The notes under the pieces were generated by a model that saw nothing but the letters and a program-made list of their open reading frames with translations, was not told where the DNA came from and made no database searches. Shown in pieces: positions 21,512-32,214 of a DNA stretch of 64,000 nt (the stretch's first letter is position 1; every line of letters begins with the position of its first letter). The DNA is from Ligula intestinalis (lineage: Eukaryota > Platyhelminthes > Cestoda > Diphyllobothriidea > Diphyllobothriidae), in NCBI GenBank assembly GCA_036362985.1, contig JAYGXS010000004.1:9447138-9511137 (forward strand). The letters run 5' to 3'. Position numbers and translations under genes: made by a program.

Positions 21512-21814
21512 ATGCGGACCACCAAACGCGGGTCGACCTGGCCCGTCGGATTGGTCGGCGGAAGGATGTGGGAGGGCTGCGTCACTGACTGCAAAAACAA
21601 AAGCAAAATCGTTCGCTTTGTGGTCAGCTTCCGTCCAACACGCAAATTTCCAATCGACATGGGTGCTTTTGCTTTTAACGTGGATCTGCTGCATACCCAT
21701 CCTAATGCCTCCTTTGATTACACCCATACGGAGCTGCAGGAAGGCTTGATTCTTTCCCAGTTGGGCTTCGAATCTGCCTTTGATTTAGAACCCAAAGCCA
21801 ATGGGTGTTCTGAG
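21512..21814 (+). CDS. B3GAT: Beta-1,3-glucuronosyltransferase, exon 3
   Basis: Residues 147-247. Contains W-P-V-G-L-V-G-G, the acceptor-site Glu in R-M-W-E-G (residue 167), F-R-P-T-R-K-F-P-I-D-M-G-A-F-A (Asp 195), and E-L-Q-E-G-L-I-L (Glu 223, the position of the catalytic base in human GlcAT-I), ending D-L-E-P-K-A-N-G-C-S-E. The acceptor CAG sits directly before ATG 21512; this ATG is an internal Met codon, not a start. The donor is GTGAGC after GAG 21812-21814, phase 0. Where GlcAT-I has Trp243 before R-P, this protein has Phe (residue 186), as I recall for GlcAT-P and -S. Confidence 0.95.
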
Positions 21815-22339
21815 GTGAGCTGCTTATAGGCTGGTTTCTAAACTTTAATTAAGACGCCTTCTACTCGTCTTAATTTTGGATATAAACGTGACGCTCTATG
21901 CGTTTGAGTGCATAAGACACTGAAGCTGTAAATTTGTGGGGTGTAGAATACGACAGTTTTTATTCATCTGCCCTAAACCTTACCCCAATAAAACTTTAAA
22001 TTCTAGTTTACCAATGGGATTTAGAGCAAGTTCGTCTGTTTTACCCGATTATACTATCCCCATGCTACATGATGCTTAAACTATATTTAAACAACTTATG
22101 CATTACTCACGCTCAAATTTAAATGCATTTGAAGAAGGCTGCACTTAGCTTTGTTAAAATATTTTCCGATGCCCGGATAATTTAAATTTGATTTGCTATT
22201 TCTATATGTTACATGGCTTGCGTGGAAGAAATATCATATATGCCTCTTTATCATAAAAGAGATAAAAAATATGACTCATGCACGTTTAAAGTGGATGTGG
22301 ACTACACAGCAAAACGTGGCCTAAACGGACTCCGCTAAT

Positions 22340-22870
22340 GCAAGCGAAAATGCGAGTCCCAGGAAAGAATTGAGAAGAAGAAGAGGCAGAAGAAGAAGAA
22401 GAAGAATAACAACGAGATTACATCGCCGGGAAACACATTTATTCATGTGACGTTTCGAATTCTTTATCAGAGACATGAGCATTGGACGTGATGATTGCTC
22501 GGTGGTTTGTTTTCCCAGTGTTGGTGTCAGACGACGCGGACGCCTTTGCGTACCCCAACTGGCCACTTTCATTGGCTAAATTGAGCCTCAGCATCGAATA
22601 TTGATTGGGCAAGGCGTTTCACTTGTTTATAGACTGGGGGCCCGTGAACCATTACGAAGGTGTATGATTCTTAGCTCACACAATTATTACGACCTGCGAG
22701 AATTTCTGCTTGATCAAATTTTTATGTGTGGCTGGGTGTCGTCAAATGAACCGCAACTGAAGACTTGGCATCAGTTCGCCGCACTGCTGCCGCACTGCTG
22801 CCGCGTGTTCGGCAGTTCGTATCTTGAGATGTCTGCCAATTTCTCCAATTGGACGTGACGTTTGCTCGGC
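22340..22870 (-). mobile_element. PLE family A, endonuclease 3' part with terminal repeat
   Basis: Minus strand 22860-22540 reads the same endonuclease end as 19830-20035 (R-T-A-E-H-A-A-A-V-R pattern with a small in-frame duplication, then F-D-Q-A-E-I-L-A) with stops. The pLTR at about 22495-22370 has lost part of stem II (CTGATAAAGAATTCGAAACGTC) and ends in a long TTC/GAA run (22373-22405). Confidence 0.75.
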
Positions 22871-22879
22871 TATCATGTT

Positions 22880-23500
22880 CCGGGGATGTTGAAAATAAGC
22901 TTGTTTATTGTTCTGAGCTTTCAACCTCGTGAAGATGTTTTTCATTTAGAGCAACAGAAGTGACAGAAAACGGCGCCAAGTGTAGGGAGTGTTAACCAAT
23001 CAGCTAGCAATATTGCACGTGTGGAGGCGACTGTCCAATTCGTTATCACCGAAACCTGATGGGTACACTAGGCATGCACTGTTTGTCTGATAGGCTGGTG
23101 CAGGAGTTCACCATCAAAATTCAGCAGCTGCAACAGCAAAATGGCTATAATTATAGTAGGTGTGCAAGCCAATCAAGCGGCAATGATGCAGAGGTTAACT
23201 ACACCAACACCAAATCGATATATCGATCGCTTGAGTTCCCATTCGAGGACCAGACTTCAATCAATTTTCGGCTCGTCTGGTCTTTGCCCTGGATGATTAT
23301 CTTGATGGCTGCGAAGTTGAACACACGACCCGTAGGAGTAGCAGCTTGCGATAATTCGTCGCCCCATTCCACAGCTAGTTTATGTTGGCGTATGCGTGAT
23401 GTAAGCGCGTGTTAAGTTTGACCTCTGTACTTCTAATGACAGCTTCAGCATGGGATGCGATATGCCATTCCGGACCGCAAACTTCGCAGATGCGCCGTGC
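22880..23500 (-). mobile_element. PLE family B, endonuclease 3' part with terminal repeat
   Basis: Minus strand about 23470-23240 reads a GIY-YIG C-terminus (R-I-R-Q-H-K-L-A-V-E-W-G-D-E-L-S-Q-A-A) like the family B protein at 59745-60623. The terminal repeat follows at 22975-22895 (GAAAGCTCAGAACAATAAAC); its hammerhead core is degraded. It lies directly beside the family A fragment, in the same orientation. Confidence 0.75.
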
Positions 23501-24585
23501 GAGCCAGTCTGACTTCCATTTTGGTCCAACGCGCCTGTAGTGTAGCTCGTTGTGGGGTTAGGCCTACTGACATCCTGACGTACCTACCTCCCTCCCTGCA
23601 ACGTCCACATTTTCAGTGCAGCCTGAATCGTAAGAAGTGGAGAGTAGGCCGGGATCTTATGCAACTTATCTCCACCATTTACGAAAAAAAAATTGTTCCC
23701 CTTTAGTTTTAGCCTTCTATCCCCAGTGAGAGTTTAAAAACTGCATTCGAATTTCAAATATTTCTACGGCCAGATACATTAAAGGTAAATTCTTAGTTTG
23801 CAGCATTTTAAAGTCCTTTGCTAAAGCCTGGCGCGCTTGAACACCTAAATTCGTATACTTGATAAGGACAATGGGTGAAAAAGTCTAAGGCACAAAAGGA
23901 GAGAGGAATGCGTAAATACTGGAGCTGGATGTTACTAAGGCAAAGTTGGGTTAACCATCTGCTCCAATTGTTCAAATAGGCCAGTTTTTAACCCCCGTAT
24001 GTAGGCCGCCTCCAGGTATCTCGATGTACTACTTGTTCGGGGCCGAAAAAGTACTCGCAAGGATGTTTTGGGATGTTTCCTTATGGCGGGTTAAAACCTG
24101 ACCTGTATAAACTGTTTGGCCACGTAGGTAACCTCAGTCAGCTCCCAGATTTAATTATCTTTTCCGATACCTTGTTCTGCCTTAAACGCTTTTCCCCATG
24201 GTGTATTTTAGAGTGCTACCATTATTGATAAGCCCAGGTTGCAATTTTCTATGACCTTGTTGTTTCGCATCGATTTTGTTTTTTGTGCGAGATTCTTGGT
24301 CATATTTTCTCACGCGTTCTGCATGTTATACCACAAGAGGCAGCAGCTGACGAGCACTCGCGAAATTTATTGGTTTCAATACAATTTGCAGTCCTTGCAT
24401 ACCCTGAAGTAATGAGAATTTGAATTTTTCAGGATCGATAATGTAAAGCCACGGACAGTTTTATCATTTCAGACAAACAGTCGTACAAAGGAAGTGCACG
24501 GCCGACTCTTTACAGCTGTTACTGCGATGAAATTGCCTCCTTAAAGGTTGCAACTTTATTTACCGCCTACCTTTTGTTTGAATAG

Positions 24586-24687
24586 ATTTTGGTATGGCAT
24601 ACGAAGACCCAAAAACCAATGGTTACGAAAGAAAGCTTGCTAGCGCCAGAACCCAATGCTTGCAACGATACGGTGTTTTGGGTCTGA
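24586..24687 (+). CDS. B3GAT: Beta-1,3-glucuronosyltransferase, exon 4 with stop
   Basis: Final 33 residues (248-280) and TGA 24685-24687. Begins I-L-V-W-H-T-K-T-Q-K-P, aligning with the invariant L-V-W-H-T-R-T-E-K-P end block of GT43 enzymes. His252 matches human His308, a UDP-sugar contact. The next contact, Arg310 in human GlcAT-I, is Lys254 here. The last 20 residues are family-variable and end F-W-V. Acceptor GAATAG, phase 0. The exon is unmistakable despite its small size. Confidence 0.94.
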   Translation: MLVWHTKTQKPMVTKESLLAPEPNACNDTVFWV

Positions 24688-25066
24688 GACTCGCCTCATG
24701 GGGTCTTTACGTGTCCCTACATTATTCCACCTGGAATCTACTAAAGCCAAATCTTTATAACCTGGAACACCATCCCCTTTACTGCTTATTTTTTATACAT
24801 GTTTGAGACACAAAGATACTCCCAAGTGCACTTGACTTAAATTCATCTCTTGTCACACAAGGTTCTCCTGTTCTCCGCCTCTCCCCTTCACACCTCCGTT
24901 GCTCAAAAATTTTATTTATTTTATATTGTTAACTTTGATAATATAGGAAATAGTAAACTTGTTTTATCAGAGTTTGTTTTACTCCCTGAGAACACTTTTG
25001 TGAGGACGTTTTCTTGTAGTCTGAGAAGATTTGTACTACGAAATAACTTGCAGTAGGGCGAGTTTA

Positions 25067-25072
25067 AATAAA
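25067..25072 (+). promoter_or_regulatory. Candidate polyadenylation signal
   Basis: AATAAA about 380 bp after the stop codon of the glucuronosyltransferase. It is the first canonical signal I notice downstream of the stop, so 24688 to about 25095 is probably the 3' UTR. Confidence 0.5.
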
Positions 25073-25264
25073 AAGTAAGGGCTCGTTTGAGTTGCGTTTC
25101 TTCTCTGCTGAATTTGGTTGATGTGACAGAAGTGTTAAATATCGCTAACTGGCCCACGGGAGTACTTTTCTGGTATATAAATCGTTCTTAACATCGATGA
25201 GCAAAACTACTGGTGCAAGTTTGCAAAATTATGACTTCCGGTATAAGAATGAGGGATTATGCTA

Positions 25265-25345
25265 GTAATCACGGGAGTGAGTTTTTGTGTTCGCTGAAGT
25301 TTTGAAGAACTGGGACGGTTCTACTTTTCGAAGCGTAAACTGACA
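25265..25345 (-). repeat. PLE family C terminal repeat remnant
   Basis: CACGGGAGTGAGTTTTTGTG followed by a TTCGAAG-type segment parallels 12945-13000 and 27090-27150 (CCGGAATGAGTTT...). Possibly the inverted terminal repeat of the PLE fragment just downstream. Confidence 0.4.
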
Positions 25346-25499
25346 TTATTGATAAGAAATTTGAAGCTGTAGCTATAATTGTCGGCCGTGGGCGCAGTCC
25401 ATTGAGCTCAAGCGAAATAACGCCGCCGAGAGATACAACATAAAGACAGAATACACCTTAATGAAGCCTCCGCTTTTGTCTTAAATATACGTTCCATCG

Positions 25500-25771
25500 A
25501 TAGGAACTGCAATTACGTCGGAGAACCAGGGCGAGAATTGCAGACACACCTACATGAACGCAAACTGATAGCTCGGAGACTAGATCCAAACTCACGGATT
25601 GCAACGCTTATTGGAGAGACTGGTGAACACTTCGGTATCCAAGGCGCGACCATCGTGCGCCGAGGCAGTTCAAAAGCCGATCGGACACTGACAAAGGAAA
25701 TCCGACCCAGCTGTGCAAATCTTCAGCGACCACCTAAATCCATTTCATTGAGCTCTAATATGATCTCTTAA
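25500..25771 (+). pseudogene. PLE GIY-YIG endonuclease fragment
   Basis: Plus strand reads C-N-Y-V-G-E-P-G-R-E-L-Q-T-H-L-H-E-R-K-L, then R-R-L-D-P-N-S-R-I-A and G-A-T-I-V-R-R-G. This is the YIG half of a PLE nuclease with its usual H-E-H-K-L helix (here H-E-R-K-L). The GIY half lies upstream of the fragment and is lost. The frame closes at 25771. Different from families A, B and G in sequence. Confidence 0.8.
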
Positions 25772-27089
25772 AAACCTCTGGTTTCCAATTGGAGCAGGCA
25801 ACCAAGGCCCCTGTCCGGATGCAGTCACGAGAAGGACCATATTATTTCGTCAGATAGTAACCTTCTAATACACAAGTTTCAGCGTGTCAGGTGGGAATGT
25901 GAGGGTTTGTTGAGGAGAGGAACTCTTCAGTGTAGGGGATCCGAGTACAATCACGACCTCAATGTTATATGTATCAGTCTTTTCGGCATGTCGACCGCTG
26001 ATTCCGAAGATGTCCACCATGTGTATCACTGTGTGACTGTGATGGTTCAGGGACGGTGACTTACCCGTCGATTAGTTTCAAGTGATAAAAGACTTACTTA
26101 GCATCCACCGCACTCACTCTTTACTCCTCCACCTGTGCCTGGTATCAAGAATACCGGTGGTGTGATTGGGCATAAGCGGCCAGAACCATCATGCCTGACA
26201 CAGGGTGGGGGGGGGTTATAATGATCACGGTTGGCTGGTGCCTGAATCTGCACCAACCTGTTCCACCACCGCTTTCTCCTCTGGCCGTCCATTTTCGGCA
26301 TTTTCTATGGGAGCGCAAGCCGAATAGCGCCCACCATATCTTTATCTGGTCTCTGTGTTGGTTAAGCGCACTAATCACGCGGCGCGTTTAGGGGGCAACC
26401 CACTCGACTGTGCCTATTAAAATCTAATAAGATTCAGTAGTAATGTGTGTCTCAGGCTTTTTATTGCTTGGTTCGTAAACGGACCGCATCGTTGATGCAC
26501 TAGATTAATATGGAGTCTTGCACAGCAGGTATAAGTCGGGTTGTGCTGTCATAGCAAATGCCAGATGTAAGTGCATGGTTTAACGTGTAGGACAGGTTAT
26601 AGCACTGTTTGCCTATCACCTGCGTCTGATTCCGCCCGCGGTCTTCTTGACTCTGACTTGACACTGGGTGCGGAAAGGGAGAGTACAATGACACGGGGAA
26701 CAAAACGGTTAGTTTCGCTTTTTTATACAGTCCTCGGAGTAGGGGTGGGGCTGTTGATGTAATTTGTCATCTCGGTGACCCCTCGTCTTATGCATGCTAG
26801 CGCCAACGTCATGGTAGCTGAAGATGAATGACCAAAACGAACTGTTTACACATTTGACTTTTAAGTTCATCTATAGGTACAGCACAAATAGGACAAATTA
26901 CGCCAAATACCTTAATAACGGGTCTGCTTCGCTTAAAAATGCAATTTGACGCAAACCACTTCTGCAGAAGTATACCTTTCTGGACTGTAAAATAGAGGGG
27001 TCATCTGATCTCAAATAGTTATGATTTTGTTTGGCTATACGCAATCCAAAAGTAGCTGTTTCATGAAGGGAAACTGAGAGCATGTTTAT
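25772..27089. other. Unassigned; possible repeat at 26090-26390
   Basis: No domain identified. The 26090-26390 stretch has long open frames on both strands and a G9 run (26208-26216) and looks like a dispersed-repeat 3' region, but I cannot name it. Confidence 0.35.
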
Positions 27090-27335
27090 GCCCACCGGAA
27101 TGAGTTTGTGTCTTCACTGCTGTTTCGGAGAACTGGGTCGGCTTTTCCTTTTTATCGATCGGCAATTTAAAATGTGTGGCTATACATGACGGCCGTGGGC
27201 TGATCGATTTTTTTACTTTCTCTCAAGAGCCAGCCAGCTCTCAAAAACGTCAGCAAGGACGAAACATATTCCAATGAACTTAACAGTGTTCTCAGGAACC
27301 CAAAAACATTGCCTGCCTCCGAAAATAACATTAAA
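27090..27335 (+). repeat. About 290 bp repeat, diverged copy 3
   Basis: Resembles 12940-13180 in order: CCGGAATGAGTTT, an ACTGGGTCGGCTTTTCC-type segment, ATCGATCGGCAATTTAAAA, GCTGATCGATTTTTTTACTT, then ACGTCAGCAA. Diverged from the two intronic copies. Confidence 0.55.
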
Positions 27336-27684
27336 TTATTTATAAAGGGAGGATTTTGGTAGGTTTTTGTGCAAAAAAATTCCCAGAACTTTGAGCAACG
27401 AAAAAGGGAATAGAGTCAAACAGCCCCGTCTAATATATCGGCGGTAGTGATAGGGCCAATCCAGGGATGCACTTAACGAGCAACATCACTTCAGTTGATT
27501 GAGTTGTTATCTGACACCAATGCAGCGAACAAGTTTTTTAACCTTACTGCTCACTCATCCGAATTCCTAGGTGGGTGGTGGCTATGAGTGCTGGCGGGTG
27601 TGTCCATAATAAGGATTCAAAGGAAACCTCAACATAAGGGAAACCGAAAGGGCCCTTTCTGGCGGACAAGCCGACATCAGTCAT

Positions 27685-29600
27685 TTACAGTAGGTTACCT
27701 AACTCATGAAATCCAAGGACGTTTACAATAAACTCATTGTTACGCAAACGTAGCCCAAGCTGCGGCCCTAAAGTCTTGAAGCAATAAAGTAATGTTCACT
27801 CTTCATAATAAGGTGTATTGTGACTTATGAAGGAAAATAAAGTTTTATAGAAATACCAGCTTTTTTGGCAAAGTAGAAAATTCCGAAAAAATGGAAATCG
27901 GGCGTACTAGGTAAACTTAAGATTAACATCTAGAGGAAATCCGTTCATGCAAAACCACCGAGCGAATGAAGCAGCACATGGAAAATTACGTTGAAAAATA
28001 ATCCTTTTGTAAAGTAAGCGGATACATATGCTTCCATATTACATGCAATGTAAGTTATAACTGTTACCGAACAGCCCAAATTTCGAGTATATATTCCAAC
28101 ATGTTTGCACGAAAACTGTTGGTTTTTTCTTCCGTTTCGTCATCTTTAGATTTACGTTAGACTAAGACAATCACGTTTTCGCTTGATATGACCCATTGGG
28201 AGGTCACAGGGGTAATACATTTCTTAAAATCATGTGCAGACATGTTGGTTAGTGACTTGTACATTTAGATGGAATTGTCAGGCTCAGTTGTAATCGTACC
28301 ATTTTTGTTCACTAAGAGTTATTGCCTTCCGCCACATTCTTTTGTTATTATTTTGATATTTCCATTACGAAGAGGTTCAGATCTTCTTTGAAATGCTAAA
28401 TAAGACTTAACGATTTTCAGTGGCTTCAGTCGATTGACCATACATAATTGTGAGATTCTACGTGTTTACCAAGACCTTCCGAACAAGATCTGTCTTAAAA
28501 GCATTTACCTGAATAACAAGCCTTTTAAAATTTTTTCTTGTGCAGCTGTCTATGTGTGTCATGGTCTCAGAAGCAACCAAAAATGCGAAATCATATCAGA
28601 AGAAAATGAAGGTATAATACAAAAGTCGTGAATGCATATGCCTAAGATGGCTTTAAACATTTTCTATAACAAGTTACCTTTGAAAAAGGGTTTTACTTAT
28701 ATACTTTGGCCTCGGGTGTCTGCGTACTTAATATTTTTTTCGATTAAGTTGAGATCCGAATGGCTGAATTTTGGTCAATCTATCGATTTTCCTAAAAATT
28801 ACGGACACATCTTCCATTATCAATGATAAAGCGAACTGTTCTATTTTAATCGAAACAGTTTTCAATATATTTGGTTACCTCTAGGCTCAGTTCTACAATA
28901 AGAAACGCAGAGCAGAGTGGCAAGAATATCAAAGCCATTTTTGGGAAAACTGTCGCAATGTCCTGCGACAAATCTCTCAAATAAGTGCAATGTTAACTGT
29001 CTTCAACTTTACATTGACTGCACAATCGATTTAGTTATTGTTTTCTAGAAAAGTCCTCATGGGCATTCCTTGCCTGCAACTCTTCAAATATACAATATAC
29101 ATTTATATATGGGGTACAGCACGTAACAGCCTTACAAGTTTATTAGTCAATTCAATGGCAGTAAACTTTGTAGATTTCCAAAATAGGATTTTAAAAACTA
29201 ATTTCGCTCTTTCTTTCCCAAAAATAATGCTCTATCTCATAATTGCACTAACCTCAATTTCATGGACACAAAACAAAATTTCTGTTTTGTGAACAGATAT
29301 AATTGAAAAGTTCCTGCTCTGCATTAATCTTCTTTTATAGTGTAACACGCACACACAGGAAGTTCTTTTCCGCAGCGTTTGATAAAGTACGAAATTCCTC
29401 GGGTATCGAAAAACGCTTTATTTCGCCCATTTCCACCTATATTGTCTCGCAGTATACTTATCCGAATGGATTTCAATTCTAGTGAGCAGTATTTTGTACG
29501 TCAAGTCAACCCAGTGATCTAAATAAACAACCTCAAACGTGCTTTAAATCCCTCAATCCCCAACCTTTCATCAGATATGTAATCTACTGTATATTCTATC
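27685..29600 (+). repeat. Long inverted repeat, left arm
   Basis: Roughly 1.9 kb that matches 42105-43590 in reverse complement, at perhaps 70-75% by eye with indels. Anchors: CTAACTCATGAAATCCAAGG here versus CCTTGGAGTTCATGAGTTGG there; GATATGACCCATTGGGAGG versus CTCCCAATGGGGCATATC; CTTTCATCAGATATG versus the reverse of GATATGCAGTAG. No coding domain is visible in either arm. Nature unknown. Confidence 0.75.
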
Positions 29601-29775
29601 CCCATTGGTGGTAATCTCCAAAATTCGAACCGAAGGCATTTGGTTATTGAGTGCAACATTATCACTGCACCTTTAGAATTGTGCGTGACTTATTGATGCC
29701 AACTAATACGCCAGAAATGGCCATCTCAGTCCCCCTTGTCTTTGAAAGCAATACTAAATGACTTAGCGGTTATGT
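29601..29775. repeat. Probable tRNA-headed SINE fragment
   Basis: A minus-strand B-box-like CGGTTCGAATTT lies near 29615-29630, and a plus-strand CGCCAGAAATGGCCATCTCAG near 29710-29730 matches the hammerhead-side sequence of family D SINEs. The two parts are in opposite orientation, so this may be two fragments. Confidence 0.45.
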
Positions 29776-30198
29776 ATTGAATTCTGTGCAAATTCAAACT
29801 ATTCGTTTTCTGTCTAATGCAGGGATGAGAAACAGTTAAAAAGCCGTCGCGAAATTTCCTTGGTCAGCAGCAGTTTAAGTAGTTCACCTCATATACCCCT
29901 AGTCCCTGCATTTTGTCCTACGGAACCGGTATTTATAGAAATTTTATGGGTGGGGAATTAGGATAGGCAGCGGATTATACTTTCATAACTGCTATGTGCT
30001 TTTTACGTGATTTTATTGGTAAAAGTTGCTCATTTATACCTGTAGATGCCCTTATTCTGTCTTACCATTTGCTAATATGCGAGAAAATTCGAGGTCCAGA
30101 TAAATTATTTCTTACATCATCCCCGGAAGAGAAAGAAGAGGAGACGATTTCTGAGACCAAAGTATATTCAGGCTGATGTTTCAAAAGCTCTCTCGCTT

Positions 30199-30690
30199 TC
30201 ATCGCCGGAGCAAGGTATCTGTATTCCTGTGTGCGTCAGATAGATGTGAACGACCATTCACCCATGCGTCAGTCGATTGCGCCGATCGATTTTCTTGGCT
30301 GTTTGAATTGCTCGCGCCGTCAAGAGCTATGTCAAGTCGTTTTTGTGACTCGTGAGAGTTTCCACACTCTTTGTTCGTGGCTACCGGCTGTCGGCCCCGT
30401 TTATCTCTCTCCGCCCAAACTATTGCTCGGTTTTGAGCCGATGTTAACCTTTTGCGGAGCGCTTGGTAGGCGGGATGAAGGTCCATGGCTCTGTTTAGTG
30501 TGCCAGTCGAGGACCAACTTTCTAGCAGCAGTCTGGCCATCTTGTCATTGGCTCGGCCTATTACCCTTGTTTTTTCAAAGGCGAATTTGTGTTTTTTCTG
30601 CTTTACGTGGTCATAAACCAAAGACAGCTTATTCTCGCTGGTGATTGCGAGCTGATGCTCATGCAACCTTGTGCCAAGGCGTCTGCCCAT
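30199..30690 (-). pseudogene. PLE family G GIY-YIG endonuclease C-terminal half
   Basis: 163 codons open. Starts inside the nuclease at V-G-E-M-G-R-R-L-G-T-R-L-H-E-H-Q-L-A-I (the V-G-E codons are just upstream of the ATG). Continues with K-H-K-F-A-F-E-K-T-R-V-I-G-R-A, then L-L-L-E-S-W-S-S-T-G-T-L-N-R-A and the usual PLE tail P-A-Y-Q-A-L-R-K-R-L. The rest is a basic, low-similarity tail. The GIY half and RT are absent: 5' truncated. Near-relative at 36997-37481. Confidence 0.85.
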
Positions 30691-30706
30691 TTCACCGACA
30701 CACCTT

Positions 30707-30746
30707 GCTCTGACGATGAAAGCGAGAGGGCTTTTGAAACGTCAGC
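30707..30746 (+). ncRNA. Hammerhead ribozyme candidate, PLE family G
   Basis: GCT, CTGACGA (a valid CTGANGA core), stem II AAAGC/GCTTT around GAGAGG, GAAA, palindromic ACGT, cleavage-site C, AGC. Core complete; stem I is only three pairs as drawn, so weaker than the family A and D examples. Confidence 0.55.
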
Positions 30747-31014
30747 CTGACTATACTTTGGTCTCAGGAATCGTCTCCTCTTCTTCCTCTTCCGGGGATG
30801 ATGTAAAGTTACCATTTACGTATCGCGGAAAACCGGATTACCAAAATGCAGGTTTCTTGAAATTCCTTAAAAAACAGAAATGGTGGTAAGCAGGTTGTCT
30901 ACTTCAACTTACTTGATATCAAAATTAACGTTCTGGAGTTAGATTAGTATCGTAATAGTAGCGAAAATTCGAAATCCAGGTGGTAAGTCAGAAAGAGAAA
31001 GGGCGGTTACCAGG

Positions 31015-31100
31015 AGAGGTTTGTCTGTTATATGACGTTTCGGACAATTATCTCTTTTATCCATCTTCAGAGAGTGATTAGTATAGTCTGCGTCGCGCAG
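31015..31100 (-). repeat. PLE-type terminal repeat with hammerhead-like core
   Basis: Minus strand: CTGAAGA (valid CTGANGA), six-pair stem II GGATAA/TTGTCC, GAAACGTC. Stem I is not convincing. A solo remnant of yet another PLE family. Confidence 0.5.
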
Positions 31101-32049
31101 CGCCAAACACACTTTCAATTTACATGCAGAAAATCCTGTTCTTAGCGGCCGCGGGAAAGAAATTAAACTACATTTATGGCACCTTACACTCACCTCTAAA
31201 AATTTCCGTCACCGCCTATGCTATTTCATCACCTCGAAACTCCTATAACCACCGTTTCTGTAGGAAAAAATGCCAGGACTAGGGAGATATGACGTGCACT
31301 ACTTAAACTACCTTTGCCTTTCTTTGTACAGATAAAGCCTGCAATATGTGCTTTTGTAAAAAAATGTCCTCGCAGAGATAAAGACGCGATCTCTGCAAAC
31401 AATTTGCATTCCTCTGCGTTTTCGGTTACACACGGGACGCCATCGTCAAAGAAAATGAGAAAGCGGCAAACGTTGGCTAGGCTTAAATGGCGGTGGGAAT
31501 GGTGGCATTTGTGATTGGTCCATGCCCACGCCACCTTATCTGGTCTCCCCCACGCGCAACCCTGTAGTTATGGCCTGCCTGCTTGGGCAAGACCTGGGCC
31601 CGAGCACGGATGGCAGGGCGCTACAACCACCTGCCTGAAACGGCGTCTTCTTCTTTACAACCAGAACCTGGGGCACGCATTTTGCTTCTACTCGTGAACA
31701 ATGTTCTCGTCTGTTCGACCTTGTGCACGTACTTCTGAAAAGGTCTTCTCAAACCAGAAGGGAATGTTGGTGTGCCAAAGTACAGGCGCACCATGTTTGG
31801 CAGTCAAGTTGCGTATGTGCGTGGTCTGTTTAGCGGCGCTCGAAATGCTGTTTATTCGACAAACCCGGAAAGTTTAAAATGAGGTCAACAGGTGCGTGCG
31901 CGTGAGCGTGCGTGGGTGGGTGGGTGGGTGCGCAGGGATTACTACGCGATTCCGCGGGTTTTTCTCTCGCTCTGCATGTCGCAGCGACCACATCGACCAA
32001 AGTACAAGTCTACACCTCAACCGTTCAGTCGGCGGGGTCGGAGGAGGGA

Positions 32050-32067
32050 GGGGGGGGGGGGGGGGGG
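32050..32067 (+). repeat. Poly-G tract (18 G)
   Basis: Eighteen consecutive G within a G-rich 31880-32070 stretch (GTGGGTGGGTGGGTG upstream). May form a G-quadruplex or be an assembly-sensitive homopolymer. Confidence 0.9.
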
Positions 32068-32214
32068 CAGTGATTTGTGCGGCTGACGTCCAGGCGTACA
32101 ACCGCGACCAGTGACCGTATTTTTTATACAGTGCACTCCAGGCGACCAGCTCATGCTGTAGATGAAAACCGACAAAAAGGTTTCTCGAATGAAGGACAAC
32201 GTTTGCGTTCTAGG

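Larger units (their letters stand above)
21815..24585 (+). other. Intron 3 of the glucuronosyltransferase
   Basis: 2.8 kb, GTGAGC donor, GAATAG acceptor at 24580-24585. Holds two minus-strand PLE fragments (22340-23500). The rest, including 23500-24580, has no recognised element. Confidence 0.85.
30113..30810 (-). mobile_element. PLE family G mini-element with inverted terminal repeats
   Basis: Inverted arms of about 105 bp (30113-30217 and 30704-30808), over 90% identical by eye, beginning TTACATCATCCCCGG and ending CCGGGGATGATGTAA. Between them a minus-strand endonuclease end (30199-30690). The right arm carries a hammerhead layout on the plus strand (CTGACGA, AAAGC/GCTTT stem II, GAAACGTC); the left arm core is mutated to CCGGCGA. 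Compact and well preserved, so relatively young. Confidence 0.85.

Noticed and set aside
31229..31534. Minus-strand ORF with F-F-D-D as a LINE RT motif C
   Set aside because: Surrounding residues do not follow any RT pattern; the match is too short.
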